The position numbers were made by a program, and so were the translations under genes. A model generated the notes under the pieces. The model was not told the DNA's origin. It was given only the letters and a program-made list of their open reading frames with translations, and made no database searches. Below, piece after piece: positions 19,036 through 30,900 of a stretch of 40,203 nt of DNA (position 1 is its first letter; each line of letters opens with the position of its first letter). This DNA is from Obelidium mucronatum (Eukaryota; Chytridiomycota; Chytridiomycetes; Chytridiales; Chytriomycetaceae). Where the stretch lies: assembly GCA_025765595.1 (NCBI GenBank), contig JAIVFH010000244.1:1-40203 (forward strand), in the 5' to 3' direction.

Positions 19036-20356
19036 ATGATGGTTTTTATTTGGGGCTGGTTGATGATGTTCGGTACCGCATCCGCAGCTATATCTCCTAC
19101 GGTAACTGAGTATCAGGCATTCTGTTTCTTTTTTTGGCTCAAACTTTACAATGGCAGTCAATCAAAACCGTTGTTGCCTTTGGAGATAGGTTTGTAAGAA
19201 AAAGTTGAGTTCTGTCTCCTTGCCAAGCGCTGACATCACTAGTTCTGCAGTCTCACTGATACAGGAAGCTTTTTCAAGATACTAAAGTATCCACCTGCTC
19301 CATACTGGAATGGCCGATTGTGAGTGCAGCGGCTCTTGAAGAGCAAGTATTTGTCATCGTCTACAACACTGATAAAAAAAAAAATAGCTCGAATGGTCCA
19401 ATCTGGGTGGAAGAACTTGCATTCTACCTTTCGAATGCAACTTTGAGCAACTATGCGTTTGGTGGAAGTACAGCTAATGTTTCAAATACAGCGGGAGTGA
19501 AACTGGCGGAGAGTTTCCCCGATTTGAGTAAGCAGGTCACTAGTTTTGAAAAAGACAATGTTTCAAGGAATCTGGACGGCTCTTCGACTTTATTTGCGAT
19601 TCTTACGGGTGGCAATGATATTCTATACCAACTGGAATTTCAAGGAACTGTTGATGTTTCTTCAATCACAGGTAAAGTACCCTCGTTTGAACTTATTGCT
19701 ATGGAGAACACAACTTTAAGACTTGTGTGATAAATTAGGAGCGATCGTGGATGCGGTTGTACGGCTGATTAGCAACAAGGGCAGCAACATTCTTGCCTGC
19801 AACATGCCGGCTTTGCATTTGATGCCTCACCTCCAATCGAATCAAACAACCTTTTTGAAAGTCAAATCGGCTGTCGAAAAATTCAACCAATTATTTAATG
19901 CAAGCATGATTACACTGAAGGTGCCAAAAAAAAAAATAATCATTGTAAGAAAAATCGAAATATACTCAAAACGTCCTCCAATCTCAATAATAGAACCATT
20001 ACCCAAATGTAACAATTACCATCAATGACATCAGCAAATTATCTTTATTCGCAGCATCCCCAGAAGGCGCAAAGCAATTCAATTTCACAAACCTCAAGGA
20101 CCCGTGTTTCAATGTGACATCCAATTCAACGTGTGCGACTCCAGAATCCTATTTTTTCTGGGATAGTAGACATCCGACCGCGAAATTCCAGAATATTGTG
20201 GGACAGTTTGCTTTCAATCAATTGTTTCAGTTGCCTGGGTATTTTATACAGAACGCGGCCGCCACAGCGGCGTCGTCTGTTGGATATTCTGATCGAATTA
20301 TTTCGCATGGAGTGGGTGTATGGATTTTGGTGGTGCTTGTTGGTGTTGTTTTATAA
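19036..20356 (+). CDS. Secreted GDSL-family esterase, copy 3 (divergent)
   Basis: Six exons: 19036-19101, 19158-19189, 19251-19319, 19388-19671, 19739-19920 and 19994-20356, giving 331 residues. Exons 2, 3 and 5 keep the lengths of copies 1 and 2. Exon 4 is 18 nt shorter, removing six residues between the STANVSN block and GGND. The signal peptide is unusually Trp/Met-rich (MMVFIWGWLMMFGTASA). Block I is GDSLTDTG and GGNDILY is kept. The catalytic Asp/His block is WDSRHPT instead of WDGIHPT, with Asp and His retained. The hydrophobic C-terminus (GVWILVVLVGVVL) follows a short linker with less Thr than the others. It starts 72 bp after copy 2 and is probably active but diverged. Confidence 0.88.
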
Positions 20357-20571
20357 TGTGGCTTCGGCTTTGATCAGATGTTGCACAATTAAAAACAAAT
20401 GGAAAGGACAAGAAAAGATGTACTAACATTGATGACCGCACGTTGATTAAAGGATGTGCCTGCATTGGCCGGTTCCACCCAATTAAGTCGCTGCTTACTC
20501 GACCTTTTCCCAACATTCAAAACGGCGTTCTCTACACCCAGCCAAACAATAAGATACCTACTACCTTGCCG

Positions 20572-20651
20572 TGCCCCCTAGCGGGATTGAACCGCTGACC
20601 TTTTCCTGGCTCAATGTACGAGGGAAACGCTCTACCACTAAGCTAAAGGGG
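20572..20651 (-). tRNA. tRNA-Thr (anticodon CGU) with a 9-nt intron
   Basis: The minus strand folds with acceptor GCCCCTT/AGGGGGC (one G-U pair), D-arm GCTTAGTGGTAGAGC, anticodon stem TTTCC/GGAAA and T-arm AGCGG-TTCAATC-CCGCT. The anticodon loop is too long by 9 nt. Removing CATTGAGCC after position 37 leaves loop CTCGTAA with anticodon CGT. The intron position is the canonical one for nuclear tRNAs. Confidence 0.88.
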
Positions 20652-21069
20652 CCGACGACTACCTAAGGTTCAAGTAAATTACGTACCCAAAGCTTCTTGA
20701 ATATATTCCACTCATAGATATACAGTTCAGTAGAATGATTGTAATGTAGTTTTGAAAGCAAGTCCACAGTCAGCGACAACGGTAAGAACAACGATTTGAA
20801 AAAAATGTCATGCCGCGTTTATTCCTCTTTGACAAAAAGAAACGAACGTTTTAACTTGCCCTTACTAAACCGAGACTGGAAATGTAAGTAATACGGTTTT
20901 GAACGACAGGAAAAAGTAGTTGAGGAGAATTCGAAATGAAGCAATCTGTCTCATTAATCCGAGTTAAAACATTTAAAGTCTACAGCTTGAATTTATTTGC
21001 AGTCTTTTGCAGTTTTTGACACTTTGTTTTTGTTTTCTTTCTTTGTTGTTGAGTGAAGTCTTTTTCAAA
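20652..21069. other. Intergenic between tRNA-Thr and the RNA-binding gene
   Basis: No gene was seen. The last 70 bp are T-rich and run into the start codon at 21070, probably as promoter and 5' leader. Confidence 0.5.
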
Positions 21070-23652
21070 ATGCAACTCACTGATGAAGAAGCAATCGCCC
21101 TCCAGACTTACCTTGTCGGCCTCCTCGAACCAGTGTAAGTCAATCTAAGCGTATTATGGGACTGGGGGAGCCTGCCGTTGCAGGGTTCCAGATCTTCTTT
21201 TTATCACTGTGGACAGTAACTTACCGAACAAATCACCAGATGCGATGCCGATCCAACAGTCCTTGCTGAATATGTTGTTGCTCTTCTGAAGCATGAAAAA
21301 AGCGACGCAGACTTGGAACAAAACTGTCTCGAGCAACTGGAAGAGTTTCTCAAACACGGTTGGTCCTTGCCTTGCTCTCCACCCCGTCGTTCTTTCAATC
21401 CTAATTTTGTTTTGTTTCCGTCCTTATACTCTTTTCTTTGGCAATAAAAAACAGAAACTCAGCCGTTTGTCCGCAAGTTGTTTGCTGCTCTTTCATCCAA
21501 ATCGTATCTTGAAACACACCAACAAATCAATTCGCCAACAAAACGGAGACGCGAACAAGTCGAAGAAACTGAAGAAAGTTATATTCAAGAAAGCGCCGAT
21601 GATGGGGACGATGAACGGCGCGCACGGAGGCGAAGGCGGTTTGGGGATGAAGGACTTGAGAGTCAAGGGGGCTCACAGGAACAGATGTTCAACGGGCATC
21701 AAGGAAACTATAACAACAATAATTTCAACGGTGGGAGCAGCTTCAGGGGCGGGTTTGGTGCTGGTCCGGCTGGAATGAGGCGAAAGGGTCGGTGTTACGA
21801 ATTTGATCGTAAGTCCACGCTTGGTTATAAAGAAGTTGTGCAGTGCTCAAGTATTCACTATAGGTAGGGGGTTTTGCTCCAAAGGGGAATCTTGCCCGTA
21901 CGATCATTCTCCAATCAATAATAATAATGGCTTCGGACCGGGAATGATGATGGGTGGAGCAGGGTTCGGAATGAATAATGGAAATAGTCCTGTTGGCGGC
22001 CCTGTAATGATGCCTGGAATGCCTGGAATGCCTGGAATGCCTGGAATTCCTGGAATTATGCCCATCCATCCGCAGTTCATGAGAAACGGACCCAACAACG
22101 CCCCACCTTTCATGCCCGTCATAAACCCTGGTGGATTTGGTTTGTAGTTTTTTTTTTTTGAAACCAGAGAAGAGCGCCAATTTTATGAACCTAATTGAAT
22201 TTCTATAGAGATGGGACTTTCGCAACCTACAAATCCCGACGCATTCGCCCAACAGCAACAGATGCAACAACAGCTACAACAGCAGCAATTTCAAAGTGGG
22301 GGGTTTCGTGGTGGATTTCGCGGAGGCATGCGTGGCGGTATGCGCGGCGGATTTCGTGGAGGATTCACACCTAATGGTCCACCACGCCACCGAAATCAGG
22401 CCAACGATACCCTTGTTGTCGAAAATATTCCTCACTCGCATTGCAATTTGGACGCTGTGAATTCCTACTTCAAGACATTTGGTACAATAACGGATATAAA
22501 AGTGGATATTCCGTTTCAAAGGGCAACAGTAAAATACTCGTCCCCGGAAGAAGCGAAAGCCGCACATACCTCACCTGAAGTTATTTTTGGTAATCGGTTT
22601 GTGAAAGTGTACTTCCAAGACCCAGCACAACCCCAACCTCAACAAGTATCGTCAACTCCATCTCATTCGCAAGCACATCCACAACAACATCAATCGAAAT
22701 CATCTTCCCTCGAACAGCAACATCAGCAACCTCAGCAATACCCTCGAACTGCAAGCTCTGTTGACACATTGAAAGAATTAGCGAAGCAAAAACAGCAATT
22801 CATTTTGACTCAAATGGAGACACAAAAGCAACTTCTCACGAAACTGGAATCCAAGACTCTGACGCCAAAGCAAAAGCAAGAGTTGATGGAGACGTTGAAA
22901 AGTGTGCAGTTGTTGTTGAAGGATGCGTTGGAGGAAGGCAAGAAGGCGGCTGAGAATGCCGCAAATGTTGCTGCTGCGAAGCAAAAGAGCATGGAGATTT
23001 TGTTGACATCTGAAGTGGATCAACAAGAAGATGCAACTGAAGGCAATCCTGATGAAGATGCTGCTGAATTAGAAAAGCTAAAGGCCGAGGTTTGTGGTTT
23101 TCTTGATTTTCGTTTGCGTGGGGTCGACATTATCTCTTTGACACACAATATTCAGGCGCAGGCAATGGGATTGGATCCGGCGAATGCTGTCCGAGCGCAT
23201 ACGCCGATCCTCCGTGGTGGACCACAAACTTTTCGCGGAAGGGGTGGTCGTGGTGGGTACAGAGGAGGTTATGTTGGTTCGGGGGCTCCTGTCGCTCGAT
23301 CTTTGGATTTGCGGCCCAAGAAGTTGTCAGTCCAAGGTGCTCTCGAATCTGATAAAGTGCTGCTGATGCAGCAATTGCAACCGTTGGGTCGGGTCATATT
23401 GATGGATTTCAACTCCTCAGATTCAAGTTTGGTTTTAGAGATGGCATTTCGGCACGAATCAGAAAAGGTACGACTGCTGGTTTTTGGTGTTGTTGTGTAT
23501 TTACTTGTTGAAATTAGGTATTGAATTCTGGATTGAAGGGTGGAAATGCGGAATCTTTGGTTATTTCTTGGTATGACGACAGTACTTCGGCCTCCGCTTC
23601 TGGACCGCTAACGACTGGTGACCATACTCCGGAAGACAACTTCGCTTCTTAG
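21070..23652 (+). CDS. RBM26/RBM27-type RNA-binding protein (Rmn1-like)
   Basis: Seven exons: 21070-21134, 21240-21358, 21455-21808, 21864-22139, 22209-23089, 23156-23467 and 23518-23652, giving 713 residues. Domain order matches metazoan RBM26/27: a PWI-like helical N-terminus (about 1-80), an Arg/Glu-rich linker, a CCCH zinc finger (C-x8-C-x5-C-x3-H, completed by splicing exon 3 to 4), an M-P-G repeat, RGG/FRGG repeats, an RRM starting TLVVENIPHSHC, a Gln/Lys-rich coiled coil, and a second degenerate RRM-like region near the C-terminus. The fission-yeast relative Rmn1 works with nuclear RNA-surveillance complexes that feed transcripts to the exosome (family knowledge). Intron 5 (66 nt) is in frame and free of stops, so its retention would be coding-neutral. 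An AATAAA signal lies near 23727. Confidence 0.88.
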
Positions 23653-23815
23653 AACCTCAAGCCCTGGGGCTTTTGTTGTGGTTATTTGTTTATTTCCTTT
23701 TTTTTTTATCGGTGAGGGAAGGGTGGAATAAAGGTGGAACGTGTGGGTTTATCACGTTTGTTGACATCAAATTCAAACAATGTGCAAATTACAATGGGAT
23801 TATTCCAACAATACG

Positions 23816-24214
23816 ATGAAAAGAATCTCAAGAATGAAGTTGCTTTCCCTTCTTGCAGTGACGTTGTTTACGACGTCCACATATGTTGCGACTGCCCCTG
23901 TAGCAATACCAGCTGCACCAAATGGTTTTAATTTGGATCGCCATCATAAAGGTATGGTCGCTTGATGTTTGTCAAAAGATAAATTTTAATTTCCAGGTGA
24001 AGGATGGGAGGCAAGAGTCCCAAATGTAAAAGAGACTGGGAATAGAATCGCAGTCCAGAAAAATCGTCCCCATGTTTTATCGATATCAAAAAGGACCAAA
24101 AGCCAACGCCACACTGACTTCCCAAAGCCAAAAGCTCGAAGTTCGGCATTACCACTGATAAGGACTCGGTCATCGCGCGCCTTGAGGACTTCCTTGGCTT
24201 TTTCGCAATATTGA
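23816..24214 (+). CDS. Small basic secreted protein, unknown function
   Basis: Two exons, 23816-23951 and 23997-24214, give 117 residues. The 45-nt intron has GTATGG and TTCCAG ends. A Lys/Arg start followed by a hydrophobic core (KLLSLLAVTLFTTSTYV) forms a clear signal peptide with likely cleavage near ATA-PVAIP. The mature part is short, polar and strongly basic. It has dibasic KR in SISKRTKSQ and an Arg/Ser-rich C-terminal third (RTRSSRALRTS). It has no Cys, so it is not a disulfide-stabilised type. I know no family. The gene lies between the RNA-binding gene and the secreted glycosidase. The stop-free 72 codons after the splice support it. An upstream ATG at 23780 in the same frame would weaken the signal peptide. 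Confidence 0.6.
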
Positions 24215-24534
24215 TTGCACTGAACAAAATTAAATTTGGCGTCGAAAAAACTAGGGTTTCTTTGATTAAATGATGATTAAATGTTTTTAAGTCAACAATT
24301 TTGTGCCATTATTGGGAAAAAAGGATCACCAAAGGTAGACGCCCAGACAACTTGACTTTCACAACTGTATCCTTCCCCAAACCCCAATTCTGACATGGAA
24401 CGTTGGTTGTGATGTATGGTGACCTGATGCAATAGGGCGTTCTGTCTGTGTCAATAGTTGGATGGGCGTCGGCTCAGCGTTAACCACTTCACAACGCACA
24501 CCGCTGATCAACTTTTTAATGCTTCTTTAGTCAA
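24215..24534. other. Intergenic, upstream of the glycosidase gene
   Basis: 320 bp with no coding signal. It probably holds the 3' end of the small secreted gene and the promoter of the glycosidase. No clear TATA box was seen. Confidence 0.5.
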
Positions 24535-27500
24535 ATGGTATTAATCAACTTGGTCCTCACTGTCTTGGCTGGGTCTGCCTTTGCTGTTCCTGTTGCCCGA
24601 GGTATCGATCAAGCCGAGCATTTGCGTCTACATTCAACTAACTGCATACCTGCGTAACAGCCCCTACATGCTCCAAATTGTCGATGGGAACTCCTATCAC
24701 TAGCCCAATCGGCTCCTTTCCGGATTGGGCAATCAAAGCCCGGGCTGGTGACGCTGCCGCCTACGCCCTCGGTGATGGAACTGCCAACTTAGAGCCAACT
24801 GATAAGGCTTATTTGGACGGTATGAAAGCCCAAGGAGTTACTGTCGTCGAACTTGACACCGAGTTCTCTGGGTACCTTGACGATGCTGCCTATGCCGGAG
24901 CTGTTGACAATGTCAAGACTGTGTCTCAATACATTCATTCCCAGGGAATGAAGGTTGTGGTCTACTACCCAGGTGGCGAAGTGTTATCAGAGAAAACTGC
25001 AGTCACGGCAGGAAAAAGCATGGCCAAACAGCACCCAGGTATTTTACATTGTATTGACTTCACCGTATTTTAACCTTTATGACTAGATTGGGTTCAATAC
25101 GACATTACAACGAATCAAACCAATGTGTTCATTGGTTCTGGGCAAGTCTTTTGGGTGGACCCTGGTGTCGAGAGTGCCTGGATGGACTTCAACTCTGGCT
25201 GGAAAGATTACTTTGCCAAGCGTGTGGCTCTCCTTGCCGGATCTGGTGCTGACGGTGTCTGGATTGACGTTCCCCTCTACAACGACATCACTGGTCTCTG
25301 GTGTGATGCCTCGCCAAGGGCTGCTGCCCAATTCAAGGCTGATACTGGCCGGACAGTTCCAAAGGCTGTCAACTACAAGGACGAGAACTTCCGAGCCTGG
25401 GTAAGATTACAATTATGATTCTGCTTTTGTTCTAATGTTCCTGCAAAATCCAACAGCTTCAATGGCGCCACACAAACATCAACAACTTTTTGAAGTACGC
25501 CTGTTCAGCTGCTCGAAAAGTCAACCCAAACTTCCTTTGCATTATTGAAACCGTTACCATCGATTACCTCTATGCTACTCGCACTGGATTCGATGGTCCT
25601 TCTCTCATTGGTGATGGAATCACTCACGTCTGGGAAATCGATGTTGTTTCTCTCGACAACTCTATGCGTACTGCCCTTGAGGACGACTGGGTCAGTTTCA
25701 TCTCCATGTACAAGTACTCCAAGTCCGGAAGTGCCCCCAACCCATCTTGGGCTTTTACCTATGGAATCAAGGAGGATGATGCGCGCCACTCGATTGTCAC
25801 AGCTGTCGCCACTGGTAACAATGTGTATGAAGTAAAGTCGCCAAAGAAGGAAGTCTCCACTGATACCGTTATGCGTACTCGTATGTACAAATGGATTGCT
25901 GCCAACGAAGACCGATTGTATCGGTCTCAAAGATTGGCTCGTGTTGCATTGTTCCACTCGTCTGAAAACCGTGACTACATTGACGATGCGACGCAGGGGC
26001 TAGGATTGTTCTGCACTACAACTTCTCCGCTTGCAACCGATAAGACGTGGTGGGCTCAAGGAACGGCTGCTCAGAGCTGTTACAACTTTCAAGGACTTGG
26101 AGAATACCGTGGTGCCGTAAAAGCACTATTGCACTCTCACATTCCGTTCGAAGTCATTGTCAGCCCGCGATTGTCGCTTGTTGATCTTGCTCAATATGAC
26201 ACAATCGTCCTTCCAAACGTCCAAGCCATTACCGACGCCCAAGCGGCCATTTTTAGATCGTTTGTTCAAAAGGGTGGAAACTTGATTGTCACAGGTCCCA
26301 AGCCTGGCTTGCTCAACGATGTCGGAACTGAGCGTCAAGAGTTGATCTTGTCTGACTTGCTCGGATTCACCAAGGCAACTATTCCAGCTTCCAAGATTAA
26401 CCAAGTCCCCAACGGAGGAAAGGTTTCATACATTCAGAGCACAGCCGGTTGGAAGTACCTTAATGCGACCACTGACAGCGCATCCCTCAACTCTTTGATC
26501 TCAGCCAATGCAGCGATTTTGCCAACATTGGTCAGCACAACTGCCGATCGCCGTGTTCACTTTGAAGTATCTCATCTCCCTGAGTGGAACGAAGTTTACA
26601 TCCACATGGTCAACTACATTGGCGTGAACGGAAAGTACCAACTTACCAAAACCTCATTTGCTGTAACGATTGACCTGGCTCAACTCTCATCCAAGTTTGT
26701 CAAGAAGAATTTAGTCGTTTCTGATGTCTCGATCATCTCCCCAGACCCTTCTTTTGCATGCCAGGACGCTACCACTGGCATTACTCCGTTGTTTACCAAT
26801 GATGGCTCTAAATTGGTTGCTCAAATTGATAGCTTGGATCAATATCAAGTTCTTGTTTTGAAGTACACCAGCTCAGGAGCTGCCTCTACCACCACCGTCA
26901 CAACTACTACTGGTCCAACAACAACCACAACCACAACTACGACCGTTCCAACTACTACCACCACCACTACCACCGTTCCAGCAACAACCGCAACCACAAC
27001 TACGACCGTTCCAACAACAGTCGCAACCACTACCGTTCCAACTACGACCACCACTACCACTACCACCACCGTTCCAACAACAACCACAAAGCCAACTACC
27101 ACTACCACTACCACAACTACTACAAAACCAACTACCACTACCACTACCACCACCGTTCCAACAACAACCACAACTACAACCACTACTAAGCCAACTACTA
27201 CTACCACTACCACCACCATTCCAACAACAACCACAACCACAACCACTACTAAGCCAACTACCACTACCACTACCACCACCATTCCAACAACAACCACAAC
27301 CACAACCACTACTAAGCCAACTACTACTACCACTACCACCACCGTTCCAACAACAACCACAACCACAACCACTACTAAGCCAACTACCACCACCGTTCCA
27401 ACAACAACCACAACCACAACCACTACTAAGCCAACTACCACTACCACTACCACCACCGTTCCAACAACAACCACAACCACAACCACTACAAAGCCAACTA

Positions 27501-27823
27501 CTACTACCACTACCACCACCGTTCCAACAACAACCACAACTACCTCAACAAAAACTACCACAACAAAACAGACAACAAAGCCAACAACAACAACTACCAC
27601 TACTACCACCACTATCAAACCAGTTACGCAGACAACTACAACAGCTGGTGGAGTTCCCAAATGCTACCCAGCCTGGGACCCCAACTTTGACTACACTGTC
27701 GTTGCAACAGTCAGTCTCAACGGTATCAACTACATTGATAAGACCATTGGTGAAGGGGCCGGAGTACGACCAGATGGACCAGCAGGTGAATCTGGATGGG
27801 TATCTGAAGGTCCTTGCGCCTAA
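24535..27823 (+). CDS. Secreted glycoside hydrolase-like protein with mucin stalk and C-terminal binding module
   Basis: Four exons: 24535-24601, 24661-25038, 25087-25400 and 25457-27823, giving 1,041 residues. A signal peptide (MVLINLVLTVLAGSAFA) leads into a TIM-barrel-like region (about 40-430). SGADGVWIDVPLYND and FLCIIETVT put an Asp and a Glu at strand ends, candidate catalytic acids. A Rossmann-like domain follows (ALLHSHIPFEVI, YDTIVLPNVQAITDAQ, FVQKGGNLIVTGPKPG), as in the trimerisation domain of GH42-type enzymes. About 250 residues of Thr with spaced VPTT/KPTT come next, a mucin-like stalk. The C-terminal ~55 residues (CYPAWDPNF ... GWVSEGPC) have the paired Cys and Trp spacing of a CBM5/12-like chitin-binding module. 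I cannot fix the GH family. Wall or surface polysaccharide is the likely target. Confidence 0.8.
26887..27640 (+). repeat. Coding minisatellite (Thr-rich)
   Basis: Degenerate ACC/ACT/ACA tracts encode runs of 8-9 Thr separated alternately by VP/IP and KP. The larger unit of roughly 57 nt repeats about ten times with silent changes. Instability in length is expected. Confidence 0.9.
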
Positions 27824-27975
27824 GAAAAACTGATTTCTTATCTTTTCTTCTCTCTATGCTTTCTCTTCTTTTTCCCTCTTATCTTACTATTCGTTTTGAT
27901 TATCAGTAAAAAGATTTCTTTATTTCAATTGACATTGCTATAAATCCGGAAAAGTTTATTAAATTGTGAAAAGAA

Positions 27976-30900
27976 CTACTTCTTTCTTCGACCGCGTTTG
28001 CTAACTTCTCCTCTGCCAGAATCGGCTGGTTCATCCAAAGCCGCTCTCTTCTTCTCGGTACCGCCTCCAGCCCCATCCACATGTTCTTCGTCTTTTTGAA
28101 GAATCATAATAAGAGTTGCGCATCGTTTACTCAATTCCTAATGTATCGGGTCACGTTATAAACTTGTGAAGATACCGCACCCACAAAAAAAACAACTCAA
28201 CAGCAGCTGTTCGCGATTTAATAAACCAGTCAAATCTGAAGAGCGGTGATTGCTTGATGTCCTCTTTCATCCGTTCATAAACATCTTCGGAAGCATACCC
28301 ATACTTTTCCAAACACACCAGCTGATGGAAAAAGCAGATGAATAAAAAGAAACCAAAAAAAAAAAGATATCTATTTTACCATAAAGCGATCCTCATCTTC
28401 AGTGTAATTCTTTCCTTTACTCTGTCCATAATTCAATCTCAATTGCTGAAGAGGCATTTTCAAGTCTCGGATGCGATTTGTCAAAGTTTCTTGCACTTTA
28501 AGCTGGTTTGCGATCCTGGCTTCTCCTCTCTCAATCATGGTGATATACTTTTCCCAGTCTTGCAGATCCTTGTGCCTCAACCAAAATACTTGCGCATAGT
28601 TGCGTACTTCTTCAGGTGTCTTTCCTTCAACGTCATTCGAGATTGCATCCAGGTTGTCACTGTCAAAAAAAAATCAGCAATTACAAACGCCGCTGTTGAT
28701 TCAAGTACTAACCGGCCATATTTTTCATTTGAACGAATGAAGGACATGAAGTCTTTTCTGGTCCAGTGCTCGAATGCCTTAAAACCGTAATTAGCGCCAC
28801 AAACACAACATGTTTTCCCAAGATCTCACAATTTTTAGAAGCTCTGCCTTTTCTTCCAATTCCTCTTCCGTTAAAGGTTCCGCTAATTGATTCAAGAAGC
28901 GTCAGTTCAAAACGTAAATTCACAGCAAAGAACAGTAGATTGCTCACCATTATCAATTTTCTCCTGGAAGTCAGCACGTTCCTTCTCCAAAAAGTCATCA
29001 TCCTCTTCTGGGACTTGGGGGTTCGGCGCCCGCTTGACAGCCTGTTGACCAGCTTCCTTCATCTTGAAGTAAGACTCTTTTTCAATAATATCAATCAATT
29101 CTTGGGGATAGAACTGAAAATCGTGGGCGGTATTCAGCTTGAGAGTGCGAACAGGGCGTCCTGGCGCTTTCACGCCTGCATTTAGCGTCTTTCGATAATA
29201 GTCGTCAATGGCATAACTTCCGACTAGAACGCGATTTAGTCCAAGAACTGATACTCCTCCGCAGACTCACATTTTCCTCTTTTTTCACGCTTGGCTGGTT
29301 CAATCCAGGCAAATCCACCCTTCGCTCCGTCTTTTTTCTTGTTTTTCAAAATTAATAATGTCAAGTTAATTTCTTTCAGTCAAAAAAGAAGGAGGCTCTT
29401 TACCTGATTAAAGTTAGTACCCTCCCACTGATACACACTTCCACCATCAGACATAAAGTTCTGCACGTCATCCAATCCCATATTCTTGTACTTGGAATCC
29501 AGCTCTTGAGTTTTCGCTTCACCACGTCTTAAAATTTCGTCAATATCATCGTTGGAGATTGTGCTATCACTAGATTGAAAAATGGATTGAGCTCCGTGTT
29601 GAATCATTGAAATCAAGTCATCTTTGGATGCCGCTTGCGAAACTGTCGTAAAGGCCACAGTCAATTAAAGAGAGCTAAAAAGAAAATATTACAAATATTT
29701 CCACAAACCTTTGTTTTGCGCGGCCCGGCCTTGCTGGATGACTAATTGATCGAGTCGCAACTTTTGAGTCGCGCGATCAATGACTTTCTCTTCAATTGCA
29801 TTTTCTGTGATAAAGCGGAAAACCATCACTTGTTTCTTTTGACCAATACGATGGGCTCGATCTTCAGCTTGTAAATCCTAGAAAAATAAGTTAATTTTTT
29901 AATGTAGTTCTCAATTGAAGACTAACCACTTGAGGATTCCAGTCATTGTCATACATAACTACAATATCAGCTGTGGCCAGATTGATACCAAGACCTAATG
30001 ATTCACTAGTCTTTTAATCCACAACAAAAAATGTGGACGACAACCATAAACAACGAACCTCCTGCACGAGTTGTTAACAAGAAAATGAACTTCTTACTGT
30101 CGGGTGCATTATACTCATCAATAGAAGAGATGCGGTCTTCGTGCGCCGTGTTTCCGTCGATACGACAATAGTCAAAACCACGAAACACACAGTAGTCCTC
30201 AACTAAAGAACAGTGTGTCAAACGGTTGTTGGAAAAGGAAATAAAATTATCAAGTGCTCACGAATATCAAGCATTCGACTCATTTGACTAAACAATAGTA
30301 CACGAGACCCAGACGCTTTCATGCGGACAAGAAGCTTATCCAGAATTGCCATTTTTCCTGAGAGGTGCCATTTCAATCAAAACGGAGAAACTTCAATGAA
30401 TTGATCGAACAAACCAGCGTTATCGACCAAATGCTCATCTGTTGTAAACGGCGGTCCAGGTTCGGCTCCGTCAAATAAGTATGGGTGATTGCAACATTTA
30501 CGCAGCTGCATCACAATATTCTGCAGCCTTGTTTTGCCAGCATCTTTTCTACCACCGAGACTTCCTGTGAAACGAGATTATCCAGAGCGTTAACTAATTT
30601 TCCATCAATACAAAATATGTACCGTTCACAGCATCGATATCCTTTTCCAAGATTTTCTGGTACCACTTTCGTTGCATCGTGGACATTCCAACGTACAAGT
30701 TTGTTCTCTTTTTCGGCAACAGTGATTTTTCGACATCGGCTTTGATGCGACGAAGCAAGAATGGCCGCAACACCTTTTTTACAAGTAAAAAACATTGGTG
30801 AAAAAAATAAAATACTGATGGGCTGGATTAAACAAACCTTATGCAACTGCTGAACGACTTGATCTTGGTCACCATTCTGGCTCTGAAACCAATTCTCAAA

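Noticed and set aside
23090..23155. In-frame 22-codon segment of the RBM26-like gene as coding sequence
   Set aside because: It has GTTTGT and ATTCAG ends, is T-rich, and interrupts the coiled coil, so it was taken as an intron although it contains no stop.
26845..27660. Minus-strand open frame of 271 codons, nearly all Val with Gly
   Set aside because: It is the complement of the Thr-repeat stalk of the glycosidase. Composition is a pure repeat artefact.
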